Assembly: GCA_021292165.1 (NCBI GenBank)
Contig: CM037877.1
Span: 163,304,242-163,368,241 of the forward strand
Source of the DNA: Shinisaurus crocodilurus
Taxonomy: Eukaryota; Chordata; Lepidosauria; Squamata; Shinisauridae
Length of the DNA: 64,000 nt
Direction of reading: 5' to 3'
The stretch's first letter is position 1. Each line of letters opens with the position of its first letter. Shown here in pieces: positions 1 to 11,205 of the stretch. The notes under the pieces are model-generated. The model had not been told where the DNA came from, did not search any database, and was given only the letters and a program-made list of their open reading frames with translations. The position numbers were made by a program, and so were the translations under genes.

Positions 1-1671
1 AAGTTGGCTAAGCGAGGATGAGACATTTCAGAAACTTGGAAAAATTAAAACAAGCCCAGCTAGAAAACTGAAATGCACTTTCAGATTATTGGTAAAAACA
101 ACAACAACAAAAAGTCGTCCTTAAACTTTTCTTTTTGTATTTTTTAAAAATAAAAGTCACATGTTCGAGGAAATATTTATCCCCCCCCCAAATAAGATTG
201 TGCATCTTTTCCTTTATTTTTATTTTATTTTTGATAGTGATGGAATAGCAGTGATAGTTTGGTGTCAACAACACCAAAATGCCAGCTGGGTTTATGAGTG
301 ATTTAAAAATTCAAATGTGTGTTTTAAAATGCCATAGGTCTGCATGGTTTCTAAACACAGCCTACAAAGGTGTTGTAACACTTCATTAATAAAACAAATT
401 TCTGAGAGGAGTTATAAGAAAATAAGTTTAAAAAAACTTTTAAAATTTGGTTGATCAGATTGGGACTTTTCTCTCTTTCTTTTTAAAAAGCCATTTTGAA
501 TCAGTATCGCTGTGTGGGTTATGCTGCTGATTTCTGTGGCGTTTTAAGGAGTGTACAATAAATGTAACTGGTCTTAAATTCAAATAATAAGGGTGTGTGA
601 GAGTAACATTCTGCCGATCGCTGAGGGAATAAAAAGCTCCTAATGCCAAGGGAATCCCCCTTAACTGGGAAGGCGCATTTGAAACGTGGAGGTAAGAGAG
701 GACACATTTAACCAATTTTACAGCCTTCAGATATTTTGCAATGGCTAATAGAAGGGCGCTCCAGTATTCTATTCATTTTGCCATTTTAGCATTAGCATAA
801 GAGTGTCCAAAAACAGATGTACAGCCTCGTCTAGCTTTTTTTTTTGTTTTTTTTTGGTTAGTTGGTGCACCAACCTCCCCAGTGGGTCAATTAGAGAGAT
901 TATTGTTCTTCCTGCAGGGAAGATCAAGGAGCGGAGAGAAAGAGATGGGGTGGGTGGGGGTGGGTGGGGAATCATCCTAGTACAAACACAGATGGATTGA
1001 CATATCGATTTCCTAACATTTCAGCACCATTAAAAAATAAAATAAAATCCAAAACAAAACCCAGAGATGCCAAATAGAATCTGGGATTCCTTGCGCTGTC
1101 ACCCAGACATGCGAAGTCTAACTTGGTTTTTGTACTTGGGTGATAAAAGTCCTGGAAAAGCTGAGATGTCTTGGCTGTGTATTAACAACTTCCAAATTGC
1201 ACTTGGGAAAGGGAAAATAATGGATTCGGGCAAGAGAAGGAGCGAAGAAGGGAGGTAGAAGAAAATGCCCCCCCCTCCAAAGAGGGATATTTGGAAGCTG
1301 TGTGACCAGAGAAATCGCCACTCCTGGAAATTCCTCTGTTTGGTCCCAAACGCTCGCTACGATTCTATGTTCAATGCTCATTCTCTAGAAGTCAAGGAGG
1401 GCCAGTTTCCCTAACTAATTTGAGCGGCTGCGGTCCGCTCCGCTTCACGCAGAGAACGAAAAAAAGAAACACACACAGCCAAATCATAATCAGTCCTCCT
1501 GAGCCATCAGTTTGAATCCAGCCAAAATGTTTCCCTCCCAGCCTGGGAAGTTCCAAGTCAGACTTGGTGCTTTTGGTGCCTGGGTTTAGCCGCCCCAGTC
1601 ACCTGCCTCCACGCTTTCCTCCCGTTCCTCCTCAGCTCAGCTCAAAAGCCGACCTTGTGTCTTGCTCCTAG
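1..1671 (+). other. BARHL2 intron 1, 3' part
   Basis: This is non-coding sequence upstream of the homeobox exon. A splice acceptor AG at 1670-1671, after a pyrimidine-rich tract, opens directly into the BARHL2 reading frame. The N-terminal exon of BARHL2 is not found here and must lie left of the window. Only low-complexity tracts stand out, such as a T-rich run near 835-856 and a G-rich run near 946-969. No other gene is seen. Confidence 0.75.
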
Positions 1672-1897
1672 GGACAAAAGAAGAAGGCGATCGTGAGATC
1701 TCAAGCAGCCGGGATAGCCCTCCTGTACGAGCCAAGAAGCCCCGTAAGGCGCGGACGGCCTTCTCCGACCATCAGCTCAACCAGCTGGAGAGGAGTTTCG
1801 AGAGGCAGAAATACCTGAGCGTCCAGGACCGCATGGACTTGGCAGCGGCCCTCAACCTGACCGACACCCAGGTCAAAACCTGGTACCAAAACCGGAG
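1672..1897 (+). CDS. BARHL2 exon 2 (homeodomain, N-terminal 53 residues)
   Basis: This internal exon belongs to the Bar-class homeobox transcription factor BARHL2, a nuclear DNA-binding protein that specifies neuronal fates in retina, diencephalon and spinal cord (family knowledge). The exon opens in phase: its first two bases complete a glycine codon begun in exon 1. It encodes an acidic/serine linker, a basic KKPRKAR stretch, and the homeodomain up to WYQNRR in recognition helix 3. Gln50 and Asn51 of the homeodomain are present. The Thr in VKTWYQ (position 47) and Tyr49 are Bar-class marks. The exon ends at AG before the donor GTAGGG at 1898, so the last arginine codon is split with exon 3. 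The linker and C-terminus point to BARHL2 rather than BARHL1. The gene is partial because exon 1 is outside the window. Confidence 0.96.
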
Positions 1898-4778
1898 GTA
1901 GGGGAGACTGGCAAGGCAAAATCACGGGGTGGTGGGGGTGGGGGTGGTTGCGATGGCATTTCTCTGGGTCTCCTAATTCCGACACCCCTTCCCTCAATTC
2001 CACCCTCAGTATGTTTGAATTAAACAATATTGGGGGAGAGGAGAAGGAAGGGGGACCCAGCAACACACCAGCAAACCCTCAGCCTGACCCCAACACTGTT
2101 GACTCAGGAGCAAGTCGCGTCGACCAGTCCTTGATTCAGGCAATGCAGTCCAAGCCTGCGAATGTTTACTCGGAGATGAGTCCCATTGTGTTCCACAGGG
2201 GCTAATTCCCCGAGGACGAGGGCGTATGAACTGTGGCCTTTGGCTGCAATCCTAACATCGCAATCCTAGGCATTTCCACTCAGACGTCAATCCCATTGAG
2301 TTCAATAGTGCTTCCTCCCAGGTCCGCGTGGATGCGATGTCGACCTTCCTCGATTTTCCTGGGCGTCGATTCCATTGAACCCCAGCGGGGCTGACTTCTG
2401 AGCAGGCATGCCTAGGACTGCCCAGTTCAGTTGCCTGCTTTTTAAAGTCAAAGGGAGTCTGCAATCTTCGAGCGAGCCACCAATCCGCGAATCCATGGCC
2501 TTTCGATCGCAGATGGCCAACTCTGATTACCAACCGTGGCCTGTGCTTGCATCGGGGTTTCCCCCTGCCCCCTCCAACTTCCAGATCAAAAGTGCATTTT
2601 CTCCCCCTTTCGGCCAAAAACACCGGGTCGCCCCTCGACTTCCCTTAAACGGGTTCCGTGGATGAAAGCTGAATTGGAATAGGTGAAAAAGCAGAACGAA
2701 CCCTGCACAGACCAAGCAGTGCCTTTCTCCTCCGCCTCGCCCCCCTCCCCGCCGCCCCAGCAAAACAAAGGCAGGAGACTGTCAATCCGTGCAGGGCTTA
2801 CTGGGAAAGCTAATTAATATGGCAGACGGCTCAACGTGGACGGATCGTCCGATGGGTGACCCTGGAATTCCAGGCTAGGGTCTGATTTTTCACCCTAAGG
2901 CCTGATCCACGGCCTGGGACGGGGTGGGGGTGGGCAGCCACCCGGCAGGCAGGCCCTCTCTCCCTCCCATTTCTCCTCTTTCCTCAGTCTTTCCCGCCCC
3001 CCCCCCTTTAAATTCGCTTCTGGGCGCGCCTCTCTAACCCACTTGGAAAGCTCTGCCTTTTGCCATGGTTTTCTCGTCCGTTGAGCCTGTGCGATTGCAT
3101 CCCTGCGCGTGTGAATTAGGGAAGGGGGTGGGGAAAATCAAGGCGTAAATGTGTATATGTTTCTCCCCCCCTCCTAAAGAAGTAAACAACAACAGGGGAG
3201 CCACAAAGGCGGCGAGCGATTTCTAGTTTCTCGCAGACGACGACTGGGTTGGGAAAGCGCGTCCAGTTGTCATCTTTGCCATAATTTTCTGTCTCATTAC
3301 ATACGGTTGCAGCCACCCTAATTCTGTCGGAAAACATTAGTGTCATTTATCGCCAATCTAAACAGGAGCGCCATGTTTATTAATTTGGCTGCAATTGCTG
3401 GGCTATGATTGTCTGTGTGTTTGTGGGTGCGCGCGCGCGCCCGTGTGTAGGATCCACCAGCTTGCACAGCCTACCGGGGCTTCTCTAAAGAGGGCCATGG
3501 GTGGAGATCCAGAATGGGGGAGCCAGATACACACACACCTGGAAACTTAGTGTGTACCATCAGCCTAGAATAAATTGACTTGTTCTATACTCCGATTGTT
3601 TATGAATGTGTGTGTGGCTAGAAAAAAAGAAAGATGATCTGTGTCTGTTGAAACGTTCGACCAAACTGCTTCATTTCCTTCCAGCTGGTGATCTTTGCTG
3701 CGTTTCCCCATGGAAGCAAAATAGGTGTCCATCCTTCCTACCTAAGATTTTAGATTGATTAACAAAATTCTAAAATCTTCAGGATCCTCGATTCTTTTTC
3801 CGGAATTCAGCGTCATACAATCAATCGCAGCTGGGTTTTTGTTTCGTTTTGTTTTTTGCTGTAAGGAGGATGCAATAAACGCCCAGGCTGACCTTTGCTA
3901 CCTCCAGCAATACGCTCAACGAGCTCTAAATATGGTACAAAGTTGTTGGGGTTTTTTGGTGGGGCGGGTGTGGAAGAAAGGAGAGGTAGGGAAGATATTC
4001 GCAAAGGACTTCTGGGCTGTCGGTAGAAGCTGCGGGGTCTGTCTGGGAGATGATCATTGACTCAAGAGTAGAAGTGTAGGAGTATTTTACTTGTCCACAT
4101 TAAATTCGCGTTTTAGTAGGATTGAATATTTCTATTTTCAAAGAGCTGCCCCTTACCGGCCCTGGTGTAAAGCTTAGAAATTCAACAGAAATTCAACGGG
4201 GGGGGGGGGGGAGACAGACGTAAGAATGGATAATGAAAAAGAGGTTTGGTGAGGCCATAGGTCAAATTTTAGTTACATGTTTGAAATTTGTGTTTAATAG
4301 ACTTTCAGATGAATATTTTTCAAGAGTGGTTACCTGCCCTCACTATAAGAGGCAGGGTGGGTTAGCACAGGAAAGAAGGATGTGCGTTAGAGTACATAAC
4401 TGGTGTAAGAAGGTGACATTGTGTATGTTCTGTTTTAAAGCGACAATTCCGTATTAATCAGTGTACATCCCCTTTCCGTCTACCCAAGCGCTTTACAATC
4501 CAGACCTTGGATGAGGGTTTTTGAGTGGCTTCCCGCAGGGGAAGTCTTGTTTTGTTTTTGTTTCAAATGGAAATAAATGAATGCGAGAGGAGGTCAAACC
4601 AAAGTGGTCCTCTGATACTGCTGCTCCTGCGAGGAGACGGACTTCTTTGGGGTGGGTGGGGAGAAAAGCAGGCGTCCCTCTGATCTCCCCTTCCTCCACC
4701 CAGGCCCCAATACTCGCAGCTTGTGTCCACCCGTCTTCGGGCCCAGCCTAGCGGCGTGTCCCTTTCCATCTCTTGCAG
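1898..4778 (+). other. BARHL2 intron 2
   Basis: This 2,881-bp intron has a GT donor at 1898 and a TCTTGCAG acceptor ending at 4778. It interrupts the homeodomain inside helix 3, splitting an arginine codon after its second base. It is GC-rich on the left, with a palindromic MITE-like repeat near 2236-2430. It also holds a GC-alternating tract near 3428-3441, a G13 run near 4199-4211, and TAAT-rich patches near 2810 and 3380. No further exon is seen. Confidence 0.9.
2236..2430. mobile_element. P1-type palindromic MITE, composite copy in intron 2
   Basis: The sequence contains GCAATCCTA at the left, a central ATCCCATTGAGTTCAATAG segment, and GCATGCCTAGGACTGC at the right. It matches the short palindromic repeat seen elsewhere in this window (for example 8812-8896 and 23706-23806), but is longer and appears to hold a second half-copy (TTCCATTGAACCCCAG near 2370). 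I do not know a family name. Confidence 0.5.
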
Positions 4779-5091
4779 GACCAAGTGGAAGCGGCAGACG
4801 GCCGTGGGGCTGGAGCTGCTGGCCGAAGCGGGGAATTATTCGGCGCTGCAGCGGATGTTCCCGTCGCCCTATTTCTACCACCCGAGCCTGCTGGGAAGCA
4901 TGGACAGCACCACGGCGGCCGCGGCGGCCGCGGCCATGTACAGTAGCATGTACCGGACTCCACCTGCGCCTCACCCTCAGCTCCAGCGACCTCTGGTCCC
5001 CCGGGTGCTGATCCACGGCCTTGGACCCGGGGGGCAGCCGGCCCTCAACCCCTTGTCCAACCCCATCCCGGGGACCCCTCACCCGCGGTGA
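4779..5091 (+). CDS. BARHL2 exon 3 (end of homeodomain, C-terminus, stop)
   Basis: This terminal coding exon starts with G, completing the arginine codon split by intron 2, followed by TKWKRQT, the end of the homeodomain. It then runs 103 residues to TGA at 5089-5091. The middle reads as an aromatic PSPYFYHPSLLGSMDS segment, a run of seven alanines encoded by GC-rich codons (about 4912-4935), and MYSSMYR. The C-terminus is proline/glycine-rich, with LVPRVLIHGLGPGGQPALNP and the ending TPHPR. The alanine run and this C-terminus fit BARHL2 and not BARHL1. Exons 2 and 3 together supply 179 residues of a protein that is roughly 390 residues long in other vertebrates. No frameshift or internal stop is present, so the gene looks functional. 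Confidence 0.96.
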
Positions 5092-5484
5092 AAGCTCCCC
5101 CGACGCCTCCCCTCTCCCCAGTTCCCCCCAGTCCAGCCAACAGAACTCCCCCCATCACGTCCGCACCCCCTCACTTAAAAACAGCCGATCCACAAAAGAA
5201 AGGAGCCAAGGCAAGTGAGGGGGGGAGGGGGCCTCGGGAAATCAAGAGGTTATCTCCAAGCGGCCAAAGGAGGCGATCGGCTCAGAGCGCGGGGAAGTCT
5301 GGAACCAGTAAGTGGGGAAAAAAAATAACCTCAAGTCCGGCATCAACCCCTTTGCCAGAGGAGGGGGGGGGCGTAAGCGACTATAGGAGAGAGAGGTGGG
5401 GGTGAAAGAAAGAAAGAAAGAGATTGAGACCCAGCCAGACACAGCCAAGACTCTTGAATGACACAAAGAAGAAGAAGAAGAAAA

Positions 5485-5490
5485 AATAAA
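5485..5490 (+). promoter_or_regulatory. possible early polyadenylation signal
   Basis: A canonical AATAAA lies about 400 bases after the BARHL2 stop, in a purine-rich tract followed by C-rich sequence. It could make a short 3' UTR form, but it may be fortuitous in A-rich DNA. Confidence 0.25.
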
Positions 5491-5619
5491 GAAACGCCCC
5501 CTCCCCCCAACGCAGATCTCAGAAGACGGAGGAGGAGGAGGCGACGGTGGGGAAACTGAGAAGTTTGCACTGAATTCTCATGACCTTTTTTCTTACTGAA
5601 AAGTGGCATGCTCCGTATT

Positions 5620-5641
5620 CTAGAATATATAGAATATATAT

Positions 5642-5674
<33 letters not shown>
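5620..5674 (+). repeat. AT-rich inverted repeat in the 3' UTR
   Basis: Alternating TA sequence contains mirrored copies of AGAATATATA and TATATATTCT followed by a long (TA)n run. In RNA it could fold into an AU hairpin. Confidence 0.85.
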
Positions 5675-5676
<2 letters not shown>

Positions 5677-5871
5677 AAAATGTACATTCTGAACAGGCTG
5701 GTGTGCGAAGTGATATATCTTATTTATTATATGTTGTCCAAAAAAAGAAAGAAAAATCACTTATATACATTAGTTAAAATAACAGCAACCAAGACACAAA
5801 CAAACAAAAAAAGATTTCTTCCCCTCTCCTCTCTCCTTTTTCATGTTTTTTTTTTGGGGGGGATTCAGTAA

Positions 5872-5963
5872 AATAAATGCTTAGTTGACAGCAAAAAATT
5901 AAAAAAATATATAGATTTTTTGATGACTGAAAATGGCAAAACGAAGGGAAAAAAAGAAATAAA
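5872..5963 (+). promoter_or_regulatory. likely BARHL2 polyadenylation signals
   Basis: Two AATAAA hexamers, at 5872-5877 and 5958-5963, lie about 780 and 870 bases after the stop codon. Both are followed by T-rich sequence (for example near 5970-5977), which suits a downstream element. Confidence 0.5.
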
Positions 5964-5984
5964 CTTTTATCTTTTTTTAAACAA

Positions 5985-7630
5985 ACGTGCAGATCTAAGC
6001 AAGCTGATTTTCCTGAGTAATACATGGGAGATTTCATTCGGTAAACCGGGCAGGACTTGTGCGTTGAGTGATGGGACTTAAAGGGATAGCAGCAAAAGCA
6101 TTCGTGGTGGGGGGGGTGGGCTTTAATTCGAATACCCCCCCTTTCTTTTTGAAAGTTGATAAAGAGTTTGACTTTTGGAAGCAACAGATTAGGAAAAAAT
6201 CAGGGGAAGGGAAGGGGTGGTTGTTGTGGGGCTTGGTTTTTTGGGGAGTGGTGGTAGTGTTGCGTTTCTTAGGCGTGTGCAGTGGAAGAAGTTAAGAACT
6301 ATTGACAAGTAAGTTTTTTTTCGAGGGGGTGGATGTATTTGTTGTACTTTGGTCATTAGCTGCGCCTGTTGGCATTGCTTTTCTGTCCCCACCGCTGTGT
6401 AGATTTCTTCTTTCTTTCTTTCTTTCTTTCCTTTTTTTTTTTTGTTTTGTTTGCCCCCGTTGCTGAATATTTAAAAGGCAGATCGGAGGAGAGATCTTGC
6501 ATGGTTTGCTAAAGGTGGCCGAGTGTCTGGGAAACCGAAATGTGGTCACCCAGCCTGGCAGCTGTTCCGAGGCCGCAGAAGCGTTCGGGGAGAAAACGTG
6601 GAGGACAGACAAGGAGCGAGAGACGCTCGAGGGGTGGCAATTAGGAACAGAAAAAGAAAAAGGAAAAAAAAAGAAGAAAAAAAAAGAAGGGAAAAAAACC
6701 ACCCGGGGCAGCAGGAGAGAACAAAATCCAACCCGATCCTCCGCCGGGTTGGTGGTGATGGTAAGTGGGGGAGAGCTGGCGGTGTTTGATCTCCCACACG
6801 TCGTGTGAGTGGTTTTCTTCTCCCCACCCCTCCTCCTTTCTCTTTGGTCACTTTTGCTTTGGTTATTATTATTATTATTTTTTAAAAAAATCTTTCCTTC
6901 TTAAACTCTTTCTTCAAACCGGCTCGCCATTTTGCCTTTTTTAGGGGGGGCGGGGGCGGCGGCGGACCCGAGACCTTTGGGTCGCCGGGCTCTGGGTTAA
7001 GGAGAAGGGGGTGGCGGTGGAGTGGAGAGCAGGAGCCAAAGTGAAGGGAGAAAAAAGAAAGAAAAAGAAACTGTGGCTGGCCTTGCGACGGGGTGGGGGG
7101 GGGCAGGTTAACGGATTGAAAATGATGCAACGGGAAAGGCGAGCGGGCAGCTTTTTCCTTCTCTCTCTGACTCTCTCTTCCTTCCCTTTGGCTACTTTGG
7201 CCGTGGTTGGGGGCTGCCTACCGCTCCCCCACTCTGCCAATCCAGATCAGCTTGCCCAGCCATAAAAAAAAAAAAAAAGAAAAGAAAAGAAAAAGAGGGG
7301 GGGACCCAGCGGGGGGAGGGAACTCAGTCTTTCTCTCCCGCACCTCCTCGCGCCTTTCCCCCCTCCTCTTTAAAATTAGAAAGATATACAGCAATTACCT
7401 ATAAAACATTCATAACGCCAGTCCAATATTATCACCTCCTCTGAGGTTTGTGGTTGGCTCTCTTTGCTTGTGTGGGTTTTTATTCTCTAAAGAAGGGAGA
7501 GCCGGGAGGAGGAGGGCGAGTGTGAGGTGATTGGGAGGAGCGGGGGGGGGGTTGGAGAGGGGGGGGAACCCAGGGAAGCCTGCGGGCACATTTTATTTGG
7601 GCTTTGCTAATTAGAGAATGGTTTGCTGAT

Positions 7631-7667
<37 letters not shown>

Positions 7668-8811
7668 GCTAATAAATTCGCGTTAAAAACCGTCGTGACC
7701 TTGGCCGCGTTCTCACAAAAGGGCCCGGAAACGCCCACCTCATTTTCGGCTCTTGTCACAACGGACCCTGACAATTACGCGGGGACTGAGCTGTTGGCGA
7801 CGAAATTATACACAGAGCGCGCCTTTCTCCACCCCATCTCCCCGCTTTCCTTGTTAATTAGGGCTCAGAAATAAATAATAACAGTGATTCACAACAACCC
7901 ACCAACCTACCCACCCACGCACCCCCCCTCCAGATCAAGCTGCTAATGGCTCGTATTGGCCTTGCTCTGTAGAGTGTTCGCCCCCCACTCTCACCACCAC
8001 CACCGAAAGAAGCTCTTCGGTGGCTTTGCGCTGAGATGCGCCGGTGGCCAAGGAAATTGACAAGAGAAAGAATCCCAGTGAAAGGGCTCCTCCATCCACT
8101 CCAAGTTAAACACTTTTACATTCCCATCCAATTCAATGTGAGGGATTTAAGCATCTATTTATCTCTCCCATTGGAATGGTTGGGCTTTAAAATATTCAGT
8201 TTTACCTGGATAGTGCCCATGGTGATTTATAACACAAATGAAGATGGGTACTAGTAGAAAAGTCCCAGACGGTTGGTATTAAAGTCCTTCGAAAGTTCTT
8301 TCTTTTCTTTAAGTTAGATATTCGCGCCAAGCCAAATGGGTCGAGAATTATTCGGCTGACTATGTTTTAAAAAGCGGACGATATCTGGATCTTAGTTTCG
8401 TTTAAACTATCTTTGACAATCAGAAGGAAAGAGCACAGAAGGTAAAAACGAACAGCATTGCTTAAATACTAATACCAGTAATTTAGAGGCGCCACAGTAA
8501 GGGCTAGGAATGCATAAATGTCTTTTTAAAATTAATAACTAAAATGGAAAGGGGAAAATATCTCGAGGCAGTTTTCCAATATGGCTGATACTGTGGCCAA
8601 AGTAACTGAAAATGTTGCTATATCATCGTGTAAAATTGTAAAGTTGCTTCAAAGAGCGTTGGAAAAAAACAAAGCAGCATTTAAAACTACTTTTAACTAC
8701 AACATTTTCCTTAACATAAAAAACAGCTAAAAAAATTCATTTTTGAAGCATTGTGGGGGAAGGGGTTTGAAGAAACATTTTATTTTTTAAAAAAAACCTA
8801 GAATGACAACA
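5985..8811. other. BARHL2 3' flank without genes
   Basis: No coding exon or long interspersed element is recognised. The stretch holds a TTTC repeat (about 6408-6432), A- and G-rich tracts (6655-6700, 7264-7310), and a (TC)n microsatellite (7631-7667). The part from about 7370 to 7900 is non-repetitive, with several CpGs and TAATTAG-like cores (for example near 7610 and 7856), so it could be regulatory. Confidence 0.5.
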
Positions 8812-8896
8812 GCACAATCCTATAATATCTATTCAGGAGTAAGCCCTTGAGTTCAATGGGATTTACTCCCAGGTAAGTGTGTATAGGACTACAGCC
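8812..8896. mobile_element. P1-type palindromic MITE
   Basis: An 85-bp near-palindrome runs from GCACAATCCTATAAT to TATAGGACTACAGC around a centre reading GTTCAATGGGATTTACTCCC. The same structure recurs at least seven more times in this window. Confidence 0.7.
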
Positions 8897-9305
8897 AAAC
8901 TGTGTTTGTTTTTCCCCAACTTGGTTTTGGTGGGGAGGGGGGAGGAGCGGAGGCTGAAAATATTGAGTGGCTTCCTCAATATTTATTTTTCTGTCCCCAC
9001 CTTAAAAGAATTAGGCCGTTTTAACTGTACAGGACGGAGTTTTCTTGGAAAACCAACACTGTTTCCCCTCTCCCCTTTAGCTCTTCCGTGCCTGCGGTGA
9101 GATTTGAACTCTTCACTTTGCTGATAAACAATTTGGATTGTCTCTCACTTAAATTATGAACAAGCTAAATAAACCTACTTCATTAGACGCCTTTGCTGGC
9201 TTCTAAAGCTAATTAAAAGAGGCTTTCCTTAGAAGAAAGGGCTCGGTTCGATGTTTAAAAAGCTACAGATGCGCGCTCATTTAAATGCACTCAAGCAAGA
9301 CCAGC

Positions 9306-9306
<1 letters not shown>

Positions 9307-9338
<32 letters not shown>
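9307..9338. repeat. (AG)n microsatellite
   Basis: An uninterrupted GA dinucleotide run. Confidence 0.95.
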
Positions 9339-9340
<2 letters not shown>

Positions 9341-9837
9341 CAAGTTGTTATTCTTCCCCCCACCCCGCCTTTTTTCTTTTTTCTTTGGGTTAACAAACTC
9401 CCTCAATCAGTGATTATCAAAAGACATAGCAAAGGAATTGCTGCTGCTCTGCTTTATTAATGGACTCCCCCCCCCCCCCAAACGCGCCCTTACCCTAGTC
9501 TAGAAACGATCTATTTTTGGCTCCAGTCTCTCAGGATAAACATTTAAATAACTTTCCCCTCCCTTTCTATCGCATATCTCCATTTCCAACAGGGCCACAA
9601 GACGGCTGAGTCTGTTGCGAGCCTGCTCGCCGGGCTTCCCTTGATCACAGCTTCCCTCAGCCCCCAAGTTAAATGCTTCCTTCCCCTTGCACAGCCTCTC
9701 CCCTAATTCCTCGGCAGTTCGATATATTTCAGCACCCGCCTCCCCGAGATTGTCGGGGTCCCACCGCTGCTTGCTTTTATGGCCACGGGTAGACATTCAA
9801 GGGAACTCGCTATAGGTGGCTTTAACTACTTAGCCTA

Positions 9838-9969
9838 GCGTTCCTCAACCTGGTCTCCTCTAGATGTTTTGGTCTACAACTCCCACAACCCCTAGCCATT
9901 GGCTATGCTGGGTGGGGCTGATGGGAGATATAGTCCAAAACAGCTGGAGGGCACCAGGTTGACGTACCC
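9838..9969. mobile_element. H1 hairpin MITE (hAT-like)
   Basis: The left arm reads TTCCTCAACCTGGT, then CTACAACTCCCACAA. The right arm mirrors it with GATGGGAGATATAGTCC and CACCAGGTTGA. The ends are degenerate and no TSD could be fixed for this copy. Confidence 0.65.
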
Positions 9970-10009
9970 CATTAAGACTCTCCGTTTATATCGCTCCACG
10001 GCGATCATC
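9970..10009. other. short spacer
   Basis: Unique sequence between two repeats, with nothing recognised. Confidence 0.4.
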
Positions 10010-10253
10010 ATTTTATTTATTTATTTATTTATTATATTTATACCCCGCCTTTTTTCCTGCAAGGAACCCAAGGCGGCTTACATAATCCTCCTCCTCTCCA
10101 TTTTATCCTCACAAAAACCCTGTGAGGTAGGTTAGGCTGAGAGTCCCTGACTGGCCCAAAGTCACCCAGTGAGTTTCATGGCCGAGCCGGGACTAGAACC
10201 CGGATCTCCCGAGTCCCAGTCCAACACTCTAACCACTACACCACACTGGCTCG
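10010..10253 (-). mobile_element. MIR-like tRNA-derived SINE
   Basis: Read on the minus strand, it starts GAGCCAGTGTGGTGTAGTGG, a tRNA-like A box, and has a B box GGTTCTAGTCC. A CORE/MIR-like centre follows (CACTGGGTGACTTTGGGCCA), then CCTCACAGGG and GTGAGGATAAAATGG. The L2-like tail contains GCCGCCTTGGGTTCC and ends in a (TAAA)n run. Two more copies here are very similar (39591-39835 and 55856-56187), so the family is not ancient in this genome. Confidence 0.85.
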
Positions 10254-10255
10254 CG

Positions 10256-10261
10256 TTGTCG

Positions 10262-10295
<34 letters not shown>

Positions 10296-10297
10296 AT
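10256..10297. repeat. (ATC)n microsatellite
   Basis: A TCA trinucleotide run directly abuts the head of the MIR-like SINE. Confidence 0.95.
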
Positions 10298-11008
10298 TTG
10301 GCTAACAGGAGGAGCTCTTTTCCTCCTTTCAGAGCCACCTAGACGTGGGAAGGCCAAGGCTGCCCAGCGAAGCAGCCAGTTGGACCAGAGACTTGCTGCC
10401 CACACGGAACTGCCTTCTGGGCTAGGTCTCCCTCTCTTGGTGAGGCCTGGTTCCCCTTCTCCTTTAATCCTGGATCCGCCTTCCCAGCCTGAAGCTCCTC
10501 GCCATCTCAGCTCGTCCTTGCCCCGTCCCCTGTGGTATATCAAGCCAGAAGGGAGAGCGAACTGGTTGGGATGGCGAGGTAGGAAAAAAACTGTCGCCAA
10601 TAGATTTCCTCAAGCAAGGACGAGTTTCCTCAAGGAATCGGCCGAGGTGTGAGGGGAAAGGGAATTACTGTAGTGGCCAGGGTATGTGCCCGCCAAGATC
10701 CCCCACGGCTGGGTTTTGTATCTGTTGGCCAACACCGGTGAGTCTTCCGCTGGGAAGGGGAGCAGTTATCTGTCTTTTTTGCACCTGCACCCTGAATTAG
10801 TTCTGCGCATGTGGGGGCCGGGGCGGAGACCCGCTATCATTGGGTTCGCAGCAGCGCTATTAATAACATCGGAAACAGCCGAGCGTCCATGGAAATGTCT
10901 CTGTGCGCATTTACCTGGAAGTAAATCCCATTGAACAAGATGGGACTTGCTTGCGAGCGGACACGCACAGGAACTTGCTGTAAGGGACGCAGTAACAAAG
11001 GTAACTAA
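10298..11008. other. gene-free stretch with a decayed MITE
   Basis: Mostly unique, moderately GC-rich sequence. Around 10893-10975 the segment TTTACCTGGAAGTAAATCCC and following bases resemble half of a P1-type palindromic repeat. No coding evidence is seen. Confidence 0.45.
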
Positions 11009-11137
11009 GGGCGCAATCTTATGCATGTTTAGACAGAAAAAAGTCCTACAACGCCCAGCATGCCCCAGCCAGCCTGGCTGGGGAATCCTAGGAGTTGTAG
11101 GACTTTTTTCTGTCTAAACATGCATAGGATTGCGCCC
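11009..11137. mobile_element. long-hairpin MITE with TAA duplication
   Basis: A 129-bp hairpin has 44-bp arms with one mismatch, starting GGGCGCAATC and ending GATTGCGCCC. An inner hairpin (CCCCAGCCA, three bases, TGGCTGGGG) sits near the centre. TAA flanks both sides (11006-11008 and 11138-11140), a possible 3-bp target duplication as made by PIF/Harbinger-type transposases. The outer ends share the CAATCCTATGCATG motif with P1. Confidence 0.8.
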
Positions 11138-11182
11138 TAAATGCCGATGTAACGTTCTTACTGGGCACCATGTTGTATTCAC

Positions 11183-11205
11183 AATGTGTGTGTGTGTGTG
11201 TGTGT
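11183..11205. repeat. (TG)n microsatellite
   Basis: A TG dinucleotide run, with a short CA run about 40 bases further on. Confidence 0.9.

Larger units (their letters stand above)
5092..5985 (+). other. BARHL2 3' UTR (end inferred)
   Basis: This is non-coding sequence after the BARHL2 stop. It is C-rich at first, then purine-rich with GAAA and GAA repeats (about 5403-5420 and 5466-5482), then strongly AT-rich. Three AATAAA motifs occur at 5485, 5872 and 5958, and the last two are the likely transcript ends. The 3' limit is an inference. Confidence 0.55.

Noticed and set aside
4594..5082. 162-residue minus-strand frame opposite BARHL2 exon 3
   Set aside because: It is a shadow of the GC-rich coding exon and has no recognisable domain or start context.
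5088..5405. 105-residue frame after the BARHL2 stop
   Set aside because: It is proline/serine-rich from C-rich 3' UTR sequence, and the in-frame BARHL2 stop at 5089-5091 with the conserved TPHPR end precedes it.
10190..10253. tRNA-like A and B boxes on the minus strand
   Set aside because: They belong to the MIR-like SINE, as two more copies with the same tail show.
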